DNA from: a virus
IMG/VR virus record: IMGVR_UViG_3300048033_001074
Location: 1 to 38,308 of that record
Length of the DNA: 38,308 nt
Strand: one strand, 5' to 3'
Both the position numbers and the translations under genes were made by a program. Positions 1 through 5,654 of this stretch are shown piece after piece. The stretch's first letter is position 1, and every line of letters starts with the position of its first letter. The notes below the pieces were generated by a model, which was not told the origin of the DNA, made no database searches, and was given only the letters and a program-made list of their open reading frames with translations.

Positions 1-74
1 TCCTTTGCACTATGTACTATGTGTATCATGTATATGAGTATAGCGTCAATAGGATAGAAAGTGTAAAGGCGTGT

Positions 75-107
75 AGAGAGGATGCAGAGATGTGTCCTCT
101 TTTTTTA
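75..107 (+). terminator. rho-independent terminator of an upstream gene
   Basis: The stem AGAGGA (77-82) pairs with TCCTCT (95-100) across a 12-base loop and is followed directly by a run of T to 107. It would end a plus-strand transcript entering from the left of the window. Confidence 0.75.
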
Positions 108-148
108 TGCATAGAGAGATACCATACAGCATAGAATAGCGTATAGAG

Positions 149-160
149 ACTGGTCCTTAG
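149..160 (-). repeat. inverted copy of the 12-mer CTAAGGACCAGT
   Basis: ACTGGTCCTTAG is the exact reverse complement of the element found inside the promoters at 1003, 1534, 1652 and 1752. Here no TTGACA sits at the matching distance, so this copy is not in a recognisable promoter. Confidence 0.7.
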
Positions 161-191
161 CACAATATGCCACACAACCACAGAATACCTC

Positions 192-199
192 TATTTATA
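192..199 (-). promoter_or_regulatory. T4-type late promoter, leftward
   Basis: TATAAATA on the minus strand is the exact T4 late consensus. It would fire out of the window to the left; no minus-strand gene is visible between 1 and 190. Confidence 0.5.
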
Positions 200-204
200 A
201 CCAA

Positions 205-212
205 TATAAATA
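205..212 (+). promoter_or_regulatory. T4-type late promoter, rightward
   Basis: An exact TATAAATA lies five bases from the oppositely directed box at 192-199, giving a back-to-back late promoter pair. Its transcript would cross 220-490 before reaching the first gene. Confidence 0.5.
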
Positions 213-429
213 CGGGTTTAATAAAGCCCTATATAAAGCCTATACGTCCATATGAGTGTGGGGGTCCAGTAATCTAAAGTCGCAGGCTCCCGGCGTCCGA
301 CCACGGACCTCTGCTCCACCATAGCGGACCTCTATTATACACCAATACCCATCGCCTGTCAAGGTGTTTCTACTCGCCTCCATGGATATCCAGGTGTTGT
401 CCTTTGTCCATGGACGTCCAAAATAACCC

Positions 430-458
430 TTGACAAATCTCAGAAACCCTGTTATTAT
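430..458 (+). promoter_or_regulatory. sigma70-type promoter of the 491 gene
   Basis: TTGACA (430-435), a 17-base spacer and TATTAT (453-458). It lies 32 bases before the start codon at 491. Confidence 0.8.
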
Positions 459-490
459 ACAGATGTAGTCAATGATATTAGGAGTGTTTA

Positions 491-682
491 ATGTTTACTT
501 ATGAATGTGATGTTGCGTATGACTGTCCCATTAGTGAGATTGCTAAGTTGTGTGAAGCAACCAATGCGACTATGCGAGTAATAGAAGCAGAGGGACCTGG
601 TGGTGGGAATCCTTTCTTGTGCTTTGAGTTTGATACTGATGCTAACCGTATTGAATTCATTAACCTTTTTAATGCGTACTAA
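491..682 (+). CDS. small protein of unknown function (63 aa)
   Basis: A good ribosome site (AGGAG at 480-484) precedes the ATG, and a near-consensus promoter sits just upstream, so the gene is probably expressed early. The protein is short, soluble and mildly acidic, with a glycine cluster (GPGGGNP) around residue 36-42 and two N-terminal cysteines (C6, C12). I recognise no family. Immediately at its stop codon begins a copy of CTAAGGACCAGT (679-690) with no -35 partner, so the end of the gene overlaps a regulatory repeat. It is the first of several small, separately promoted early-type genes. Confidence 0.7.
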   Translation: MFTYECDVAYDCPISEIAKLCEATNATMRVIEAEGPGGGNPFLCFEFDTDANRIEFINLFNAY

Positions 683-690
683 GGACCAGT
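679..690 (+). repeat. 12-mer CTAAGGACCAGT, copy without -35
   Basis: Exact copy of the promoter-spacer element, followed by TATATA, overlapping the stop codon of the 491 gene. The hexamer at the -35 distance (668-673) is TTTAAT, so this may be a decayed promoter or a stand-alone binding site. Confidence 0.7.
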
Positions 691-708
691 TATATACCAA
701 ATTAATCC

Positions 709-737
709 TTGACATGCCATTGCCCTTAGCATATACT
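709..737 (+). promoter_or_regulatory. sigma70-type promoter of the 767 gene
   Basis: TTGACA (709-714), 17-base spacer ending CCCTTAGCA, TATACT (732-737). The spacer shares only the CCTTAG part of the element seen in later promoters. Confidence 0.8.
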
Positions 738-766
738 GTATGTGTAATAAGAGATGAGGAGTTGCT

Positions 767-1006
767 ATGAAGTTTCCTGAAGGTCTAAATGAGTTCTTGG
801 GTTATGTTCATTCTTTCTATGGTAAGGATGGTATCTATGACTTAGGTGTTGGTATTCCTGACATTCAGTCTGCTATACTACACTACTGTGGGCAATGTAT
901 TGCTGGTGATGGTGTATGGGGTGGTGGTGATAGTGTTGACCGTGAACGTGTCCGTACTATCTTAGAGGACCAAGGTTTCTTTGAAATTAACCAAAATAAT
1001 CCTTGA
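767..1006 (+). CDS. small protein of unknown function (79 aa)
   Basis: The start is supported by GAGGAG a few bases upstream and by the promoter at 709-737. The protein is acidic, with a glycine-rich stretch (VWGGGDSVDR) around residues 50-60 and two cysteines (C42, C45 region, HYCGQC). I recognise no family. Its stop codon TGA (1004-1006) is part of the TTGACA -35 box of the next promoter (1003-1031), so gene end and promoter share bases. Confidence 0.75.
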   Translation: MKFPEGLNEFLGYVHSFYGKDGIYDLGVGIPDIQSAILHYCGQCIAGDGVWGGGDSVDRERVRTILEDQGFFEINQNNP

Positions 1007-1031
1007 CAGGGTGCTAAGGACCAGTTATATT
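1003..1031 (+). promoter_or_regulatory. sigma70-type promoter with CTAAGGACCAGT spacer
   Basis: TTGACA (1003-1008), spacer GGGTG plus CTAAGGACCAGT (1014-1025), TATATT (1026-1031). The 12-mer abuts the -10 box. It drives the 1068 gene, whose ATG is 37 bases downstream. Confidence 0.8.
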
Positions 1032-1067
1032 GTATATGTAATGAGATGAATTGAAAGGACTAAGCGA

Positions 1068-1493
1068 ATGGCGTATATGAATCAAGAACGTAAGAAACAA
1101 CTTGCTCCTGCTATTAAAGCAGTATTGAAGAAGTACAACATGAAAGGCACTATCGGTGTCCGTAACCATAGCAGTCTTGTTGTCAACATCAAAGAAGGTG
1201 CCCTTGACTTGCTTGGTGCCGCCCAGAAGCATAATGATGAGTATGCACGGGTGCGTGGTTTCCAAAAACCTTATCAAGTAGGCGACTATCTTCAAGTGAA
1301 CCATTACCACTGTGTAGAGAACGCAGAGCGTGTAGGAGAGACTACTATCGCTAAGTTCTATGAAGAGTTGATTGCCGCAATGAAAGGCGACCAGTGGTAT
1401 GATAACAGTGATGCAATGATTGATTACTTTGACACTGCATACTACATGGATATCAATGTAGGCGACTGGAATAAACCATACACATTGGTATAA
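1068..1493 (+). CDS. LPD29-like phage protein (141 aa)
   Basis: The pattern of an N-terminal helix, a segment like KKYNMKGTIGVRNHSSLVV (residues about 21-39), and a C-terminal part with WYDNSDAMIDYFD followed by YYMDINVGDWNKPY matches what I recall of the large polyvalent protein associated domain 29 family, common in phages and conjugative elements. No enzymatic role is known to me. The length fits a stand-alone copy of the domain. It is preceded by its own promoter (1003-1031) and a GAAAGGA ribosome site. The family call is from memory of the motif pattern, not from a search. Confidence 0.75.
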   Translation: MAYMNQERKKQLAPAIKAVLKKYNMKGTIGVRNHSSLVVNIKEGALDLLGAAQKHNDEYARVRGFQKPYQVGDYLQVNHYHCVENAERVGETTIAKFYEELIAAMKGDQWYDNSDAMIDYFDTAYYMDINVGDWNKPYTLV

Positions 1494-1506
1494 GAGAGGA
1501 TATAAG

Positions 1507-1689
1507 ATGAAAGAAGTGATTGTATTTGAAGGGTTGACTAAGGACCAGTTATATGATATGATGTCCACGTTGCCTGAAGAACTCTTAGCGGATATCCAAT
1601 GGGCGGCAGAGGTCGAACTGATGGACCGTGCGTTTACTGCGGAAAAGGGGGTTGACAATCCCTTAGGACCAGTATATACTGATATGTGA
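1507..1689 (+). CDS. small acidic protein (60 aa) carrying two embedded promoter elements
   Basis: GAGAGGAT upstream of the ATG supports translation, and the gene follows the LPD29-like gene by 13 bases. The product is acidic and probably helical. Its coding sequence includes one exact CTAAGGACCAGT (encoding part of LTKDQLYD, residues 10-17) and near its end one variant (DNPLGPVY region), each within a TTGACA/T-spacer-TATA arrangement. The reading frame may therefore be a real gene constrained by promoters, or partly a by-product of repeat spread. I do not recognise the protein family. Confidence 0.6.
   Translation: MKEVIVFEGLTKDQLYDMMSTLPEELLADIQWAAEVELMDRAFTAEKGVDNPLGPVYTDM
1534..1562 (+). 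promoter_or_regulatory. possible promoter inside the 1507 gene
   Basis: TTGACT (1534-1539), 17 bases, TATGAT (1557-1562). The 12-mer CTAAGGACCAGT is at 1538-1549, so it overlaps the -35 and lies further from the -10 than in the other copies. TATAT follows the 12-mer here too, so the element rather than the promoter spacing seems conserved. Confidence 0.4.
1652..1680 (+). promoter_or_regulatory. sigma70-type promoter with CTTAGGACCAGT spacer
   Basis: TTGACA (1652-1657), 17-base spacer containing CTTAGGACCAGT (1662-1673, one base off the common form), TATACT (1675-1680). It is the strongest of the group. The transcript would start near the stop of the 1507 gene. Confidence 0.8.
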
Positions 1690-1751
1690 TGAGGTGGGTG
1701 GTGTCCTCTTAGCGGACCTTTGTGTTCCTTGGATTAATTTGGAGACTGCCC

Positions 1752-1780
1752 TTGACAAACCACTAAGGACCAGTATATGG
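1752..1780 (+). promoter_or_regulatory. promoter copy with CTAAGGACCAGT spacer
   Basis: TTGACA (1752-1757), then CTAAGGACCAGT (1763-1774) and ATATGG at the 17-base position, or TATATG with 16 bases. The -10 is poorer than in the first unit. It would serve the 1855 gene. Confidence 0.55.
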
Positions 1781-1854
1781 GGGGTTTGATTTTGGGTGCC
1801 GGTGTCCTCTTAGCGGAACATGGTGAACATGGCGAACTACTATGGAGAATAACA

Positions 1855-2028
1855 ATGCAAATTGAACTAGTATACGACAAGATGGATGTTCTACTAATGA
1901 TGGTTATGTCAGGTGTTACACTTGGCGTATTACTGATGGTCGTAGTAGCGTTTATGCGAATTGGATGGAAATTAGCACCATACATATTAGTAGTAGCAAT
2001 GATTATCTATCTAATGAATGGAGTGTGA
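1855..2028 (+). CDS. two-helix membrane protein (57 aa)
   Basis: I chose the ATG at 1855 because GGAG lies seven bases before it; a longer frame from 1777 would begin inside the promoter. The protein begins MQIELVYDK and has two hydrophobic segments, about residues 10-29 and 35-54, predicting a small inner-membrane protein with both ends on the same side. No family recognised. It is the first gene after the duplicated promoter-leader units and the head of a run of tightly overlapping small genes. Confidence 0.65.
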   Translation: MQIELVYDKMDVLLMMVMSGVTLGVLLMVVVAFMRIGWKLAPYILVVAMIIYLMNGV

Positions 2029-2030
2029 AT

Positions 2031-2132
2031 ATGATAGCGTTTCTAATAGAGTTGTTTAAAGAAAAGAAGTATACAGGTGATATGTCTCGCCATCGTGTAC
2101 ATGCATTAAAGTATGAGGATATGTGTTTCTGA
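2031..2132 (+). CDS. 33-residue microprotein
   Basis: The frame starts two bases after the 1855 gene stop, with GGAG nine bases upstream, and ends TGATG, sharing bases with the next ATG. It begins MIAFLIELFKEKK, an amphipathic helix followed by a basic stretch. There is no recognisable family. Support comes from ribosome site and end-to-start overlap only. Confidence 0.45.
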   Translation: MIAFLIELFKEKKYTGDMSRHRVHALKYEDMCF

Positions 2133-2236
2133 TGGGTGATTATATTGCAGTGCGTATGGCACAAGTGTTTATTGTAGTAGTGTTTGTTATGGGTATGATT
2201 AGTCTGGCAACCGAAATTTATATGGGAACGATTTGA
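2132..2236 (+). CDS. 34-residue single-helix membrane microprotein
   Basis: Start and stop both overlap the neighbours by one base (TGATG at each end), which suggests translational coupling. Residues about 10-27 form one strongly hydrophobic segment rich in V, F and M. No family recognised. Confidence 0.45.
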   Translation: MGDYIAVRMAQVFIVVVFVMGMISLATEIYMGTI

Positions 2237-2418
2237 TGTCCTATCGTGTTGGTGTATTTGTAGATGAGGACTTTATGTACGTTACGTCTGTTAGTCCTAC
2301 TGTCATTCTTCAGCCTTCTCAACATTCACATATCTTTGATACATACGAGACTGCGAAGCATGTTCGTGATATGTTCAACGAAGCAGTGATTGAAGAGGTG
2401 TCTGATGTGGACAAATGA
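2236..2418 (+). CDS. small protein of unknown function (60 aa)
   Basis: The ATG at 2236 overlaps the stop of the preceding microprotein gene. The sequence begins MSYRVGVFVDEDF and ends in an acidic helix (EAVIEEVSDVDK). It is soluble, with no recognised domain. The next gene begins 14 bases before its end, continuing the run of overlaps. Confidence 0.6.
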   Translation: MSYRVGVFVDEDFMYVTSVSPTVILQPSQHSHIFDTYETAKHVRDMFNEAVIEEVSDVDK

Positions 2419-2644
2419 GTTTGAATTCTATAAGTCAATCACTACTATATTAGATGAGACTGCTACTGTGAGTGATGTTATCATTACTGTTGAACAGGAT
2501 GGTTATGTCTTTATTGAGCAAGAGAGTGAGGATGATGGACTTCCAAACACCATTACACTCCCTCCGAATATGTTTAGAGAAATGCTGAAAGCCTTGCATA
2601 CTGGTGAAGGTGCATTTCGATTAATTGATAGAGAAGAAGGATAG
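2405..2644 (+). CDS. small acidic protein (79 aa)
   Basis: The start at 2405 is preceded by GAGG at six bases, whereas the longer frame from 2390 lacks such a site. The product starts MWTNEFEFYK and is acidic throughout. It overlaps the end of the 2236 gene by 14 bases. Unknown function. Confidence 0.6.
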   Translation: MWTNEFEFYKSITTILDETATVSDVIITVEQDGYVFIEQESEDDGLPNTITLPPNMFREMLKALHTGEGAFRLIDREEG

Positions 2645-2647
2645 TAT

Positions 2648-2914
2648 ATGCAAGAGAGTTACGAGAGTTATATGAAACGCCGTAGCCGTGAAGAAGATGA
2701 AAAGCAAATGCGTAGCCGTTTGCCGTCTGTGCGTGAAAGGTATGCAGAGTTTTTAGAGAACTGTGCAGATGAGATTGTAGTGATTGAACTACAAAATGCA
2801 TATGAAACATGTGTAGAAGAAGGCGATGAAGATATGATGTATTGCATACGAAAAATCTTGCAATACTACATGCCTGCTTCTGAGTATAACATCTGGCGAG
2901 ATGTCAGTGTATGA
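2648..2914 (+). CDS. charged helical protein (88 aa)
   Basis: GAAGGA lies a suitable distance before the ATG. The first 30 residues are very rich in arginine and glutamate (KRRSREEDEKQMRSR), the rest is acidic with predicted helices (residues 35-75). The last bases ATGA start the next small gene. No family recognised. Confidence 0.6.
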   Translation: MQESYESYMKRRSREEDEKQMRSRLPSVRERYAEFLENCADEIVVIELQNAYETCVEEGDEDMMYCIRKILQYYMPASEYNIWRDVSV

Positions 2915-2997
2915 TAGATAAAGTAATGCCGTGGATATTAGGTACTCTTGCTATTGTAGCGATAGTATCATTGGTTGTAGGAGTTTTATTAGTATGA
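2911..2997 (+). CDS. 28-residue single-helix membrane microprotein
   Basis: The frame starts in an ATGA overlap with the 2648 gene and ends in an ATGA overlap with the phosphoesterase gene. After MIDKVMPW the rest is one continuous hydrophobic helix (I, L, V, A, G). The perfect fit between two genes is the main support. Confidence 0.45.
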   Translation: MIDKVMPWILGTLAIVAIVSLVVGVLLV

Positions 2998-3545
2998 GTA
3001 GAGATATCTGGTTAATTAGTGATACACACTTCGGTCACGAAAACATTTTGAATTTTCGTGATGGCGGTCCTGATGGTCCTCTCATTCGTGGCGAACTGTT
3101 CTCTTCTGTCGATGAGATGGATGAGTATATGATTACACAGTGGAACAGATACGTCAAGCCTGGTGATATTGTCTATCATCTTGGCGATGTGATGTTCGGT
3201 GACAAAGAGAAGTTTCTGAAGAACTTCAAGCGTCTGAATGGTGCAAAGCGTCTCGTAGTAGGCAACCATGATGATATTAAGTGGATTGCAAAGCACGAAC
3301 TGTTTCAGAAGATTATGATGTGGAGAATGTTTCCTGAGTTTGGTATGTTGCTAACTCATACACCTCAGCATGAAAGCACTATGTACGAAGGTCGCTTTCG
3401 AAACTTTCCTGGCATGCCTCTGAACGTGCATGGTCACATTCATCAGAACCCAAGCCCTACAGAAATGCACAAGTGTGTATGCGTAGAACAAATTGATTAC
3501 ACGCCTATTCATATTGAAGACGTAAGAGATGGAAGGACAAGATGA
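2994..3545 (+). CDS. calcineurin-like metallophosphoesterase (183 aa)
   Basis: All metal-site motifs of the family are present: D10 and H12 in SDTHFGH, D65 in HLGDV, N91-H92 in GNHD, H122 in LTHTP, and H146/H148 in HGHIH. Proteins of this compact type hydrolyse phosphomono- or diesters with two metal ions; the natural substrate of phage versions is not clear to me. I chose the ATG at 2994, which overlaps the preceding microprotein stop and places the first motif at residue 10. The longer frame from 2931 would add a cysteine-rich stretch that is the shadow of the microprotein. It ends in an ATGA overlap with the next gene. Confidence 0.85.
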   Translation: MSRDIWLISDTHFGHENILNFRDGGPDGPLIRGELFSSVDEMDEYMITQWNRYVKPGDIVYHLGDVMFGDKEKFLKNFKRLNGAKRLVVGNHDDIKWIAKHELFQKIMMWRMFPEFGMLLTHTPQHESTMYEGRFRNFPGMPLNVHGHIHQNPSPTEMHKCVCVEQIDYTPIHIEDVRDGRTR

Positions 3546-4003
3546 AAGATGAAAAAGAAAAGGCACTAGATGGTCTTGCAAAGTTACAGCAAGAGTGGGA
3601 GACACAAAGAAATCTACATGAAGCCGCAGTAGATGATTGGTGGGATAACTTGCACGAAGATGAGAGAGAGTATGCATTCTTCTCTGTCTGTAAACGTATT
3701 CACGAAGCAGAACTGCAACACGGTGGTACCTATCGTCATGCTCTATATGATGTGTTTGGTTTTGACGGTGGTATGTATCTGCACGGTATGAACTGCGGTT
3801 TCATGGCAATTCATAATGCTATCGGTGATGGAGAAGATTATCAAGCAATGCGCGGTATTAATCGTCTTGAGGTGATTGATGAAAATGGTCGTGCGCTTGT
3901 GAAATACCTTGACAAAGATGAGAAAGTACGTTATTATTTACAAGATGATAATCGAACACTCAAAGTGTTTATTGAAAAAGTATCTCTGCCTGAAGATTGG
4001 TGA
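3542..4003 (+). CDS. conserved-looking phage protein of unknown function (153 aa)
   Basis: The gene starts in an ATGA overlap with the phosphoesterase gene, so the two are probably translated together. The first 40 residues form a charged helix. The middle (YAFFSVCKRIHEA then TYRHALYDVFGF, residues about 41-75) looks like a compact helical domain of a type I associate with phage accessory proteins, without a known function. The C-terminal third is acidic with short strands. Confidence 0.65.
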   Translation: MKDEKEKALDGLAKLQQEWETQRNLHEAAVDDWWDNLHEDEREYAFFSVCKRIHEAELQHGGTYRHALYDVFGFDGGMYLHGMNCGFMAIHNAIGDGEDYQAMRGINRLEVIDENGRALVKYLDKDEKVRYYLQDDNRTLKVFIEKVSLPEDW

Positions 4004-4006
4004 CAA

Positions 4007-4225
4007 ATGAAATTTAGCGAACTCAAAGAACTATTCGATGACTATTCCTATGCAAGCAGTAGTCCATCACGAAGCGCAGTCATATTTGGTTGTGACTGCG
4101 GATGTGGTGGGGATTCTTACACAGAAGAAGAATGGGATGCTGAAGAAGACGAAGCAGATAATGCTATTGCAGCCATGGAGCAATTTTGTTTAAAGTATGG
4201 TATTGAATATGATGGTATTGAATGA
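4007..4225 (+). CDS. acidic protein with a cysteine cluster (72 aa)
   Basis: It begins four bases after the previous stop without a strong ribosome site, suggesting coupling. Residues about 27-34 read FGCDCGCG, three cysteines that could bind a metal, followed by a glutamate/aspartate-rich helix. No family recognised. It ends in an ATGA overlap with the 4222 gene. Confidence 0.6.
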   Translation: MKFSELKELFDDYSYASSSPSRSAVIFGCDCGCGGDSYTEEEWDAEEDEADNAIAAMEQFCLKYGIEYDGIE

Positions 4226-4446
4226 TGATTGAAATTACAGAAAAAGAATATGAACTGTTTCAAAAACTAAAAAAGATTTGGATTCATTCAAGTCCTGAAA
4301 AAAGCGGTGCATACTTTATTTGCGGTGAAGCGGGCGAGAAAGACAGTATGGGATTACCAGATGGAATTTTAGTCTGTCCTACTTTTGGTCTCGACGGCTT
4401 CGCCTATTATAAGAAAGACAAAGATTATAGCGCACCGGGATATTGA
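4222..4446 (+). CDS. small protein of unknown function (74 aa)
   Basis: The start lies in an ATGA overlap with the 4007 gene; a second ATG at 4225 is equally possible. The N-terminal 20 residues form a charged helix (ITEKEYELFQKLKKIW). A short cysteine-containing middle part follows (YFICGEAGEK). No family recognised. Confidence 0.55.
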   Translation: MMIEITEKEYELFQKLKKIWIHSSPEKSGAYFICGEAGEKDSMGLPDGILVCPTFGLDGFAYYKKDKDYSAPGY

Positions 4447-4456
4447 TGGGAAGAAG

Positions 4457-4798
4457 ATGATGAGTGAATATCTACCAGACAACTGGGTTGTTCTTAAAAT
4501 TGCATACAAAGACGATACACTATATAAAGTGCTTGGTGGATGGTCAGGTGGTTATCTTTACGGCGATAGTTGGCGAATGAACTCTGGCATCACCCGTGTA
4601 GAAGACCACGAAACATATTACAGTTTTTATGGTTACAGCGGAAGTGTGTACAAAGTTTGGAAAGACCGTTATGGACTACGCATGAATAATGCTGGCGTAT
4701 ATAATCACATGAAAGAAAAGTTTGGTGATGCAGTTGAGATGATGCCTGAAGACACTGACTGGATTAACTTAGATTGGGGAATTACAAATGATGCATAA
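4457..4798 (+). CDS. aromatic-rich protein of unknown function (113 aa)
   Basis: I place the start at the paired ATGs 4457/4460, just after the preceding stop, because the longer frame from 4385 is entirely inside the previous gene. The protein has many glycine, tyrosine and tryptophan residues (GGWSGGYLYGDSW near residue 25), suggesting a small beta-rich fold. No family recognised. The next gene starts 11 bases before its end. Confidence 0.6.
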   Translation: MMSEYLPDNWVVLKIAYKDDTLYKVLGGWSGGYLYGDSWRMNSGITRVEDHETYYSFYGYSGSVYKVWKDRYGLRMNNAGVYNHMKEKFGDAVEMMPEDTDWINLDWGITNDA

Positions 4799-4967
4799 GA
4801 GAGAAGGTAATTATATACTCATAGATAACGAGGCTGGTGGTTTCGTGTGGGTTCATAATGACACAGAAGAGAATGTTTCTCCCGTCTTTGAAGATAGTGA
4901 TGAAGCAGAGTTTTGGATGTTCAGTGATGGGCAGAGACTTCTATTTCCAAGAACGGATGATGCATAG
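4788..4967 (+). CDS. small acidic protein (59 aa)
   Basis: An open frame with paired ATGs (4788, 4791) fills the gap between two other genes. It overlaps the 4457 gene by 11 bases and shares its last base with the GTG start of the next. The product begins MMHKREGNYILID and has an acidic middle (EDSDEAEFW). The arrangement matches its neighbours, so it is likely real despite its size. Confidence 0.55.
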   Translation: MMHKREGNYILIDNEAGGFVWVHNDTEENVSPVFEDSDEAEFWMFSDGQRLLFPRTDDA

Positions 4968-5344
4968 TGTCGGATGATGTCCGTCATATATTCAATGTAC
5001 CTTCTAGTAGCGGTATGACATATGTCCTAGAAGCACATAAGGCATATAGCCAATTCTTTAGCGCAGGTGAAGCATACTTCTGGTCTATTAAAGAGACTGG
5101 TGTAGCAGTATCACCATTGTTTAGTTCTCCGACTGGCGCTTCAACCTGGCTGAAGTTTATGTCAGATAATGATATGATGGAACATAGAGTTTTTCAGTTT
5201 GGGTTGGATTGTCTGTGTTTTGTTGATGGTGAATATATCTGGTGGAATGATGAAAGACAGACGGTTGATGTAGATGATATTTACTATGACTACGATAGCG
5301 CAGTGAACTCAAAATTATTCCCCTGGATGAAAAATATGCCTTGA
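4967..5344 (+). CDS. small protein of unknown function (125 aa)
   Basis: The frame opens with a GTG overlapping the previous TAG (TAGTG). An internal ATG would give a product starting MTYVLEAHK, so the true start is not certain. The sequence is acidic and aromatic-rich, with FGLDCLCFVDGEYIWW in the last third. Its stop TGA (5342-5344) forms part of the TTGACA box of the next promoter. No family recognised. Confidence 0.55.
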   Translation: MSDDVRHIFNVPSSSGMTYVLEAHKAYSQFFSAGEAYFWSIKETGVAVSPLFSSPTGASTWLKFMSDNDMMEHRVFQFGLDCLCFVDGEYIWWNDERQTVDVDDIYYDYDSAVNSKLFPWMKNMP

Positions 5345-5369
5345 CAAAGATACGTCAATAGTGTATATT
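5341..5369 (+). promoter_or_regulatory. sigma70-type promoter
   Basis: TTGACA (5341-5346), 17 bases, TATATT (5364-5369). The -35 includes the stop codon of the preceding gene. It serves the 5406 and 5654 genes. Confidence 0.75.
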
Positions 5370-5405
5370 GGTTGTGTAATCAAAACTGAAAAAGGTAATG
5401 TGAAA

Positions 5406-5654
5406 ATGATTATTAAGCAGATTGAATATCATCAAATGACTTCAACTTTAACCTACGATATTGACGATGATGCAATCATAGATGCATTTGGTACGATTGA
5501 AAACTTTGAAACTTCAATGGCTGATGAAGATGATGATTTTTTTGAGTTTATGGCTGAGGGTTGGGACTACGACCGAGAAGATGATATCTGGACTGACCGC
5601 AAAGGTGGGTATGATGTTGATTATGAAATCGAATATGACGGAGAAGATGACTAA
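5406..5654 (+). CDS. very acidic small protein (82 aa)
   Basis: I use the ATG at 5406 because a GTG at 5361 would lie upstream of the expected transcript start of the promoter at 5341-5369. The product begins MIIKQIEYHQ and is dominated by aspartate and glutamate (DDDAIIDAF; ADEDDDFFEF; EYDGEDD end). Such charge suggests a DNA-mimic or an inhibitor of a basic target, but that is speculation. Overlaps the next gene as TAATG. Confidence 0.65.
   Translation: MIIKQIEYHQMTSTLTYDIDDDAIIDAFGTIENFETSMADEDDDFFEFMAEGWDYDREDDIWTDRKGGYDVDYEIEYDGEDD

Larger units (their letters stand above)
1..490. other. non-coding control region
   Basis: I find no convincing gene in this stretch. It holds, in order, a rho-independent terminator (75-107), one inverted copy of the 12-mer CTAAGGACCAGT (149-160), two back-to-back TATAAATA boxes (192-199 minus, 205-212 plus), a small hairpin GTCCG-ACCA-CGGAC near 294-308, a direct repeat of CGGACCTCT (about 304-312 and 325-333), overlapping palindromes GTCCATGGAC (406-415) and TGGACGTCCA (411-420), and a sigma70-type promoter (430-458) for the first gene. 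The stretch from about 220 to 420 could be transcribed from the plus late promoter as an untranslated RNA. That is inference. Confidence 0.7.
1650..1817 (+). repeat. diverged ~100-bp tandem duplication of a promoter-leader unit
   Basis: Two units start about 100 bases apart. Each has TTGACAA, the GGACCAGTATAT element (1662 and 1763 onward) and, 26-27 bases after it, GGTGTCCTCTTAGCGGA (1700-1716 and 1801-1817). The bases between have diverged. The shared downstream block can fold as GTCC-TCTTAGC-GGAC in the first unit, more weakly in the second. Confidence 0.7.

Noticed and set aside
240-320. Possible tRNA ending CTCCACCA near 313-320
   Set aside because: No T arm with TTC loop, no anticodon stem, and no 7-bp acceptor partner can be found in either direction.
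1014-1658. Minus-strand frame of 214 codons
   Set aside because: Antisense to the LPD29-like gene and the next gene, which have promoters and ribosome sites on the plus strand.
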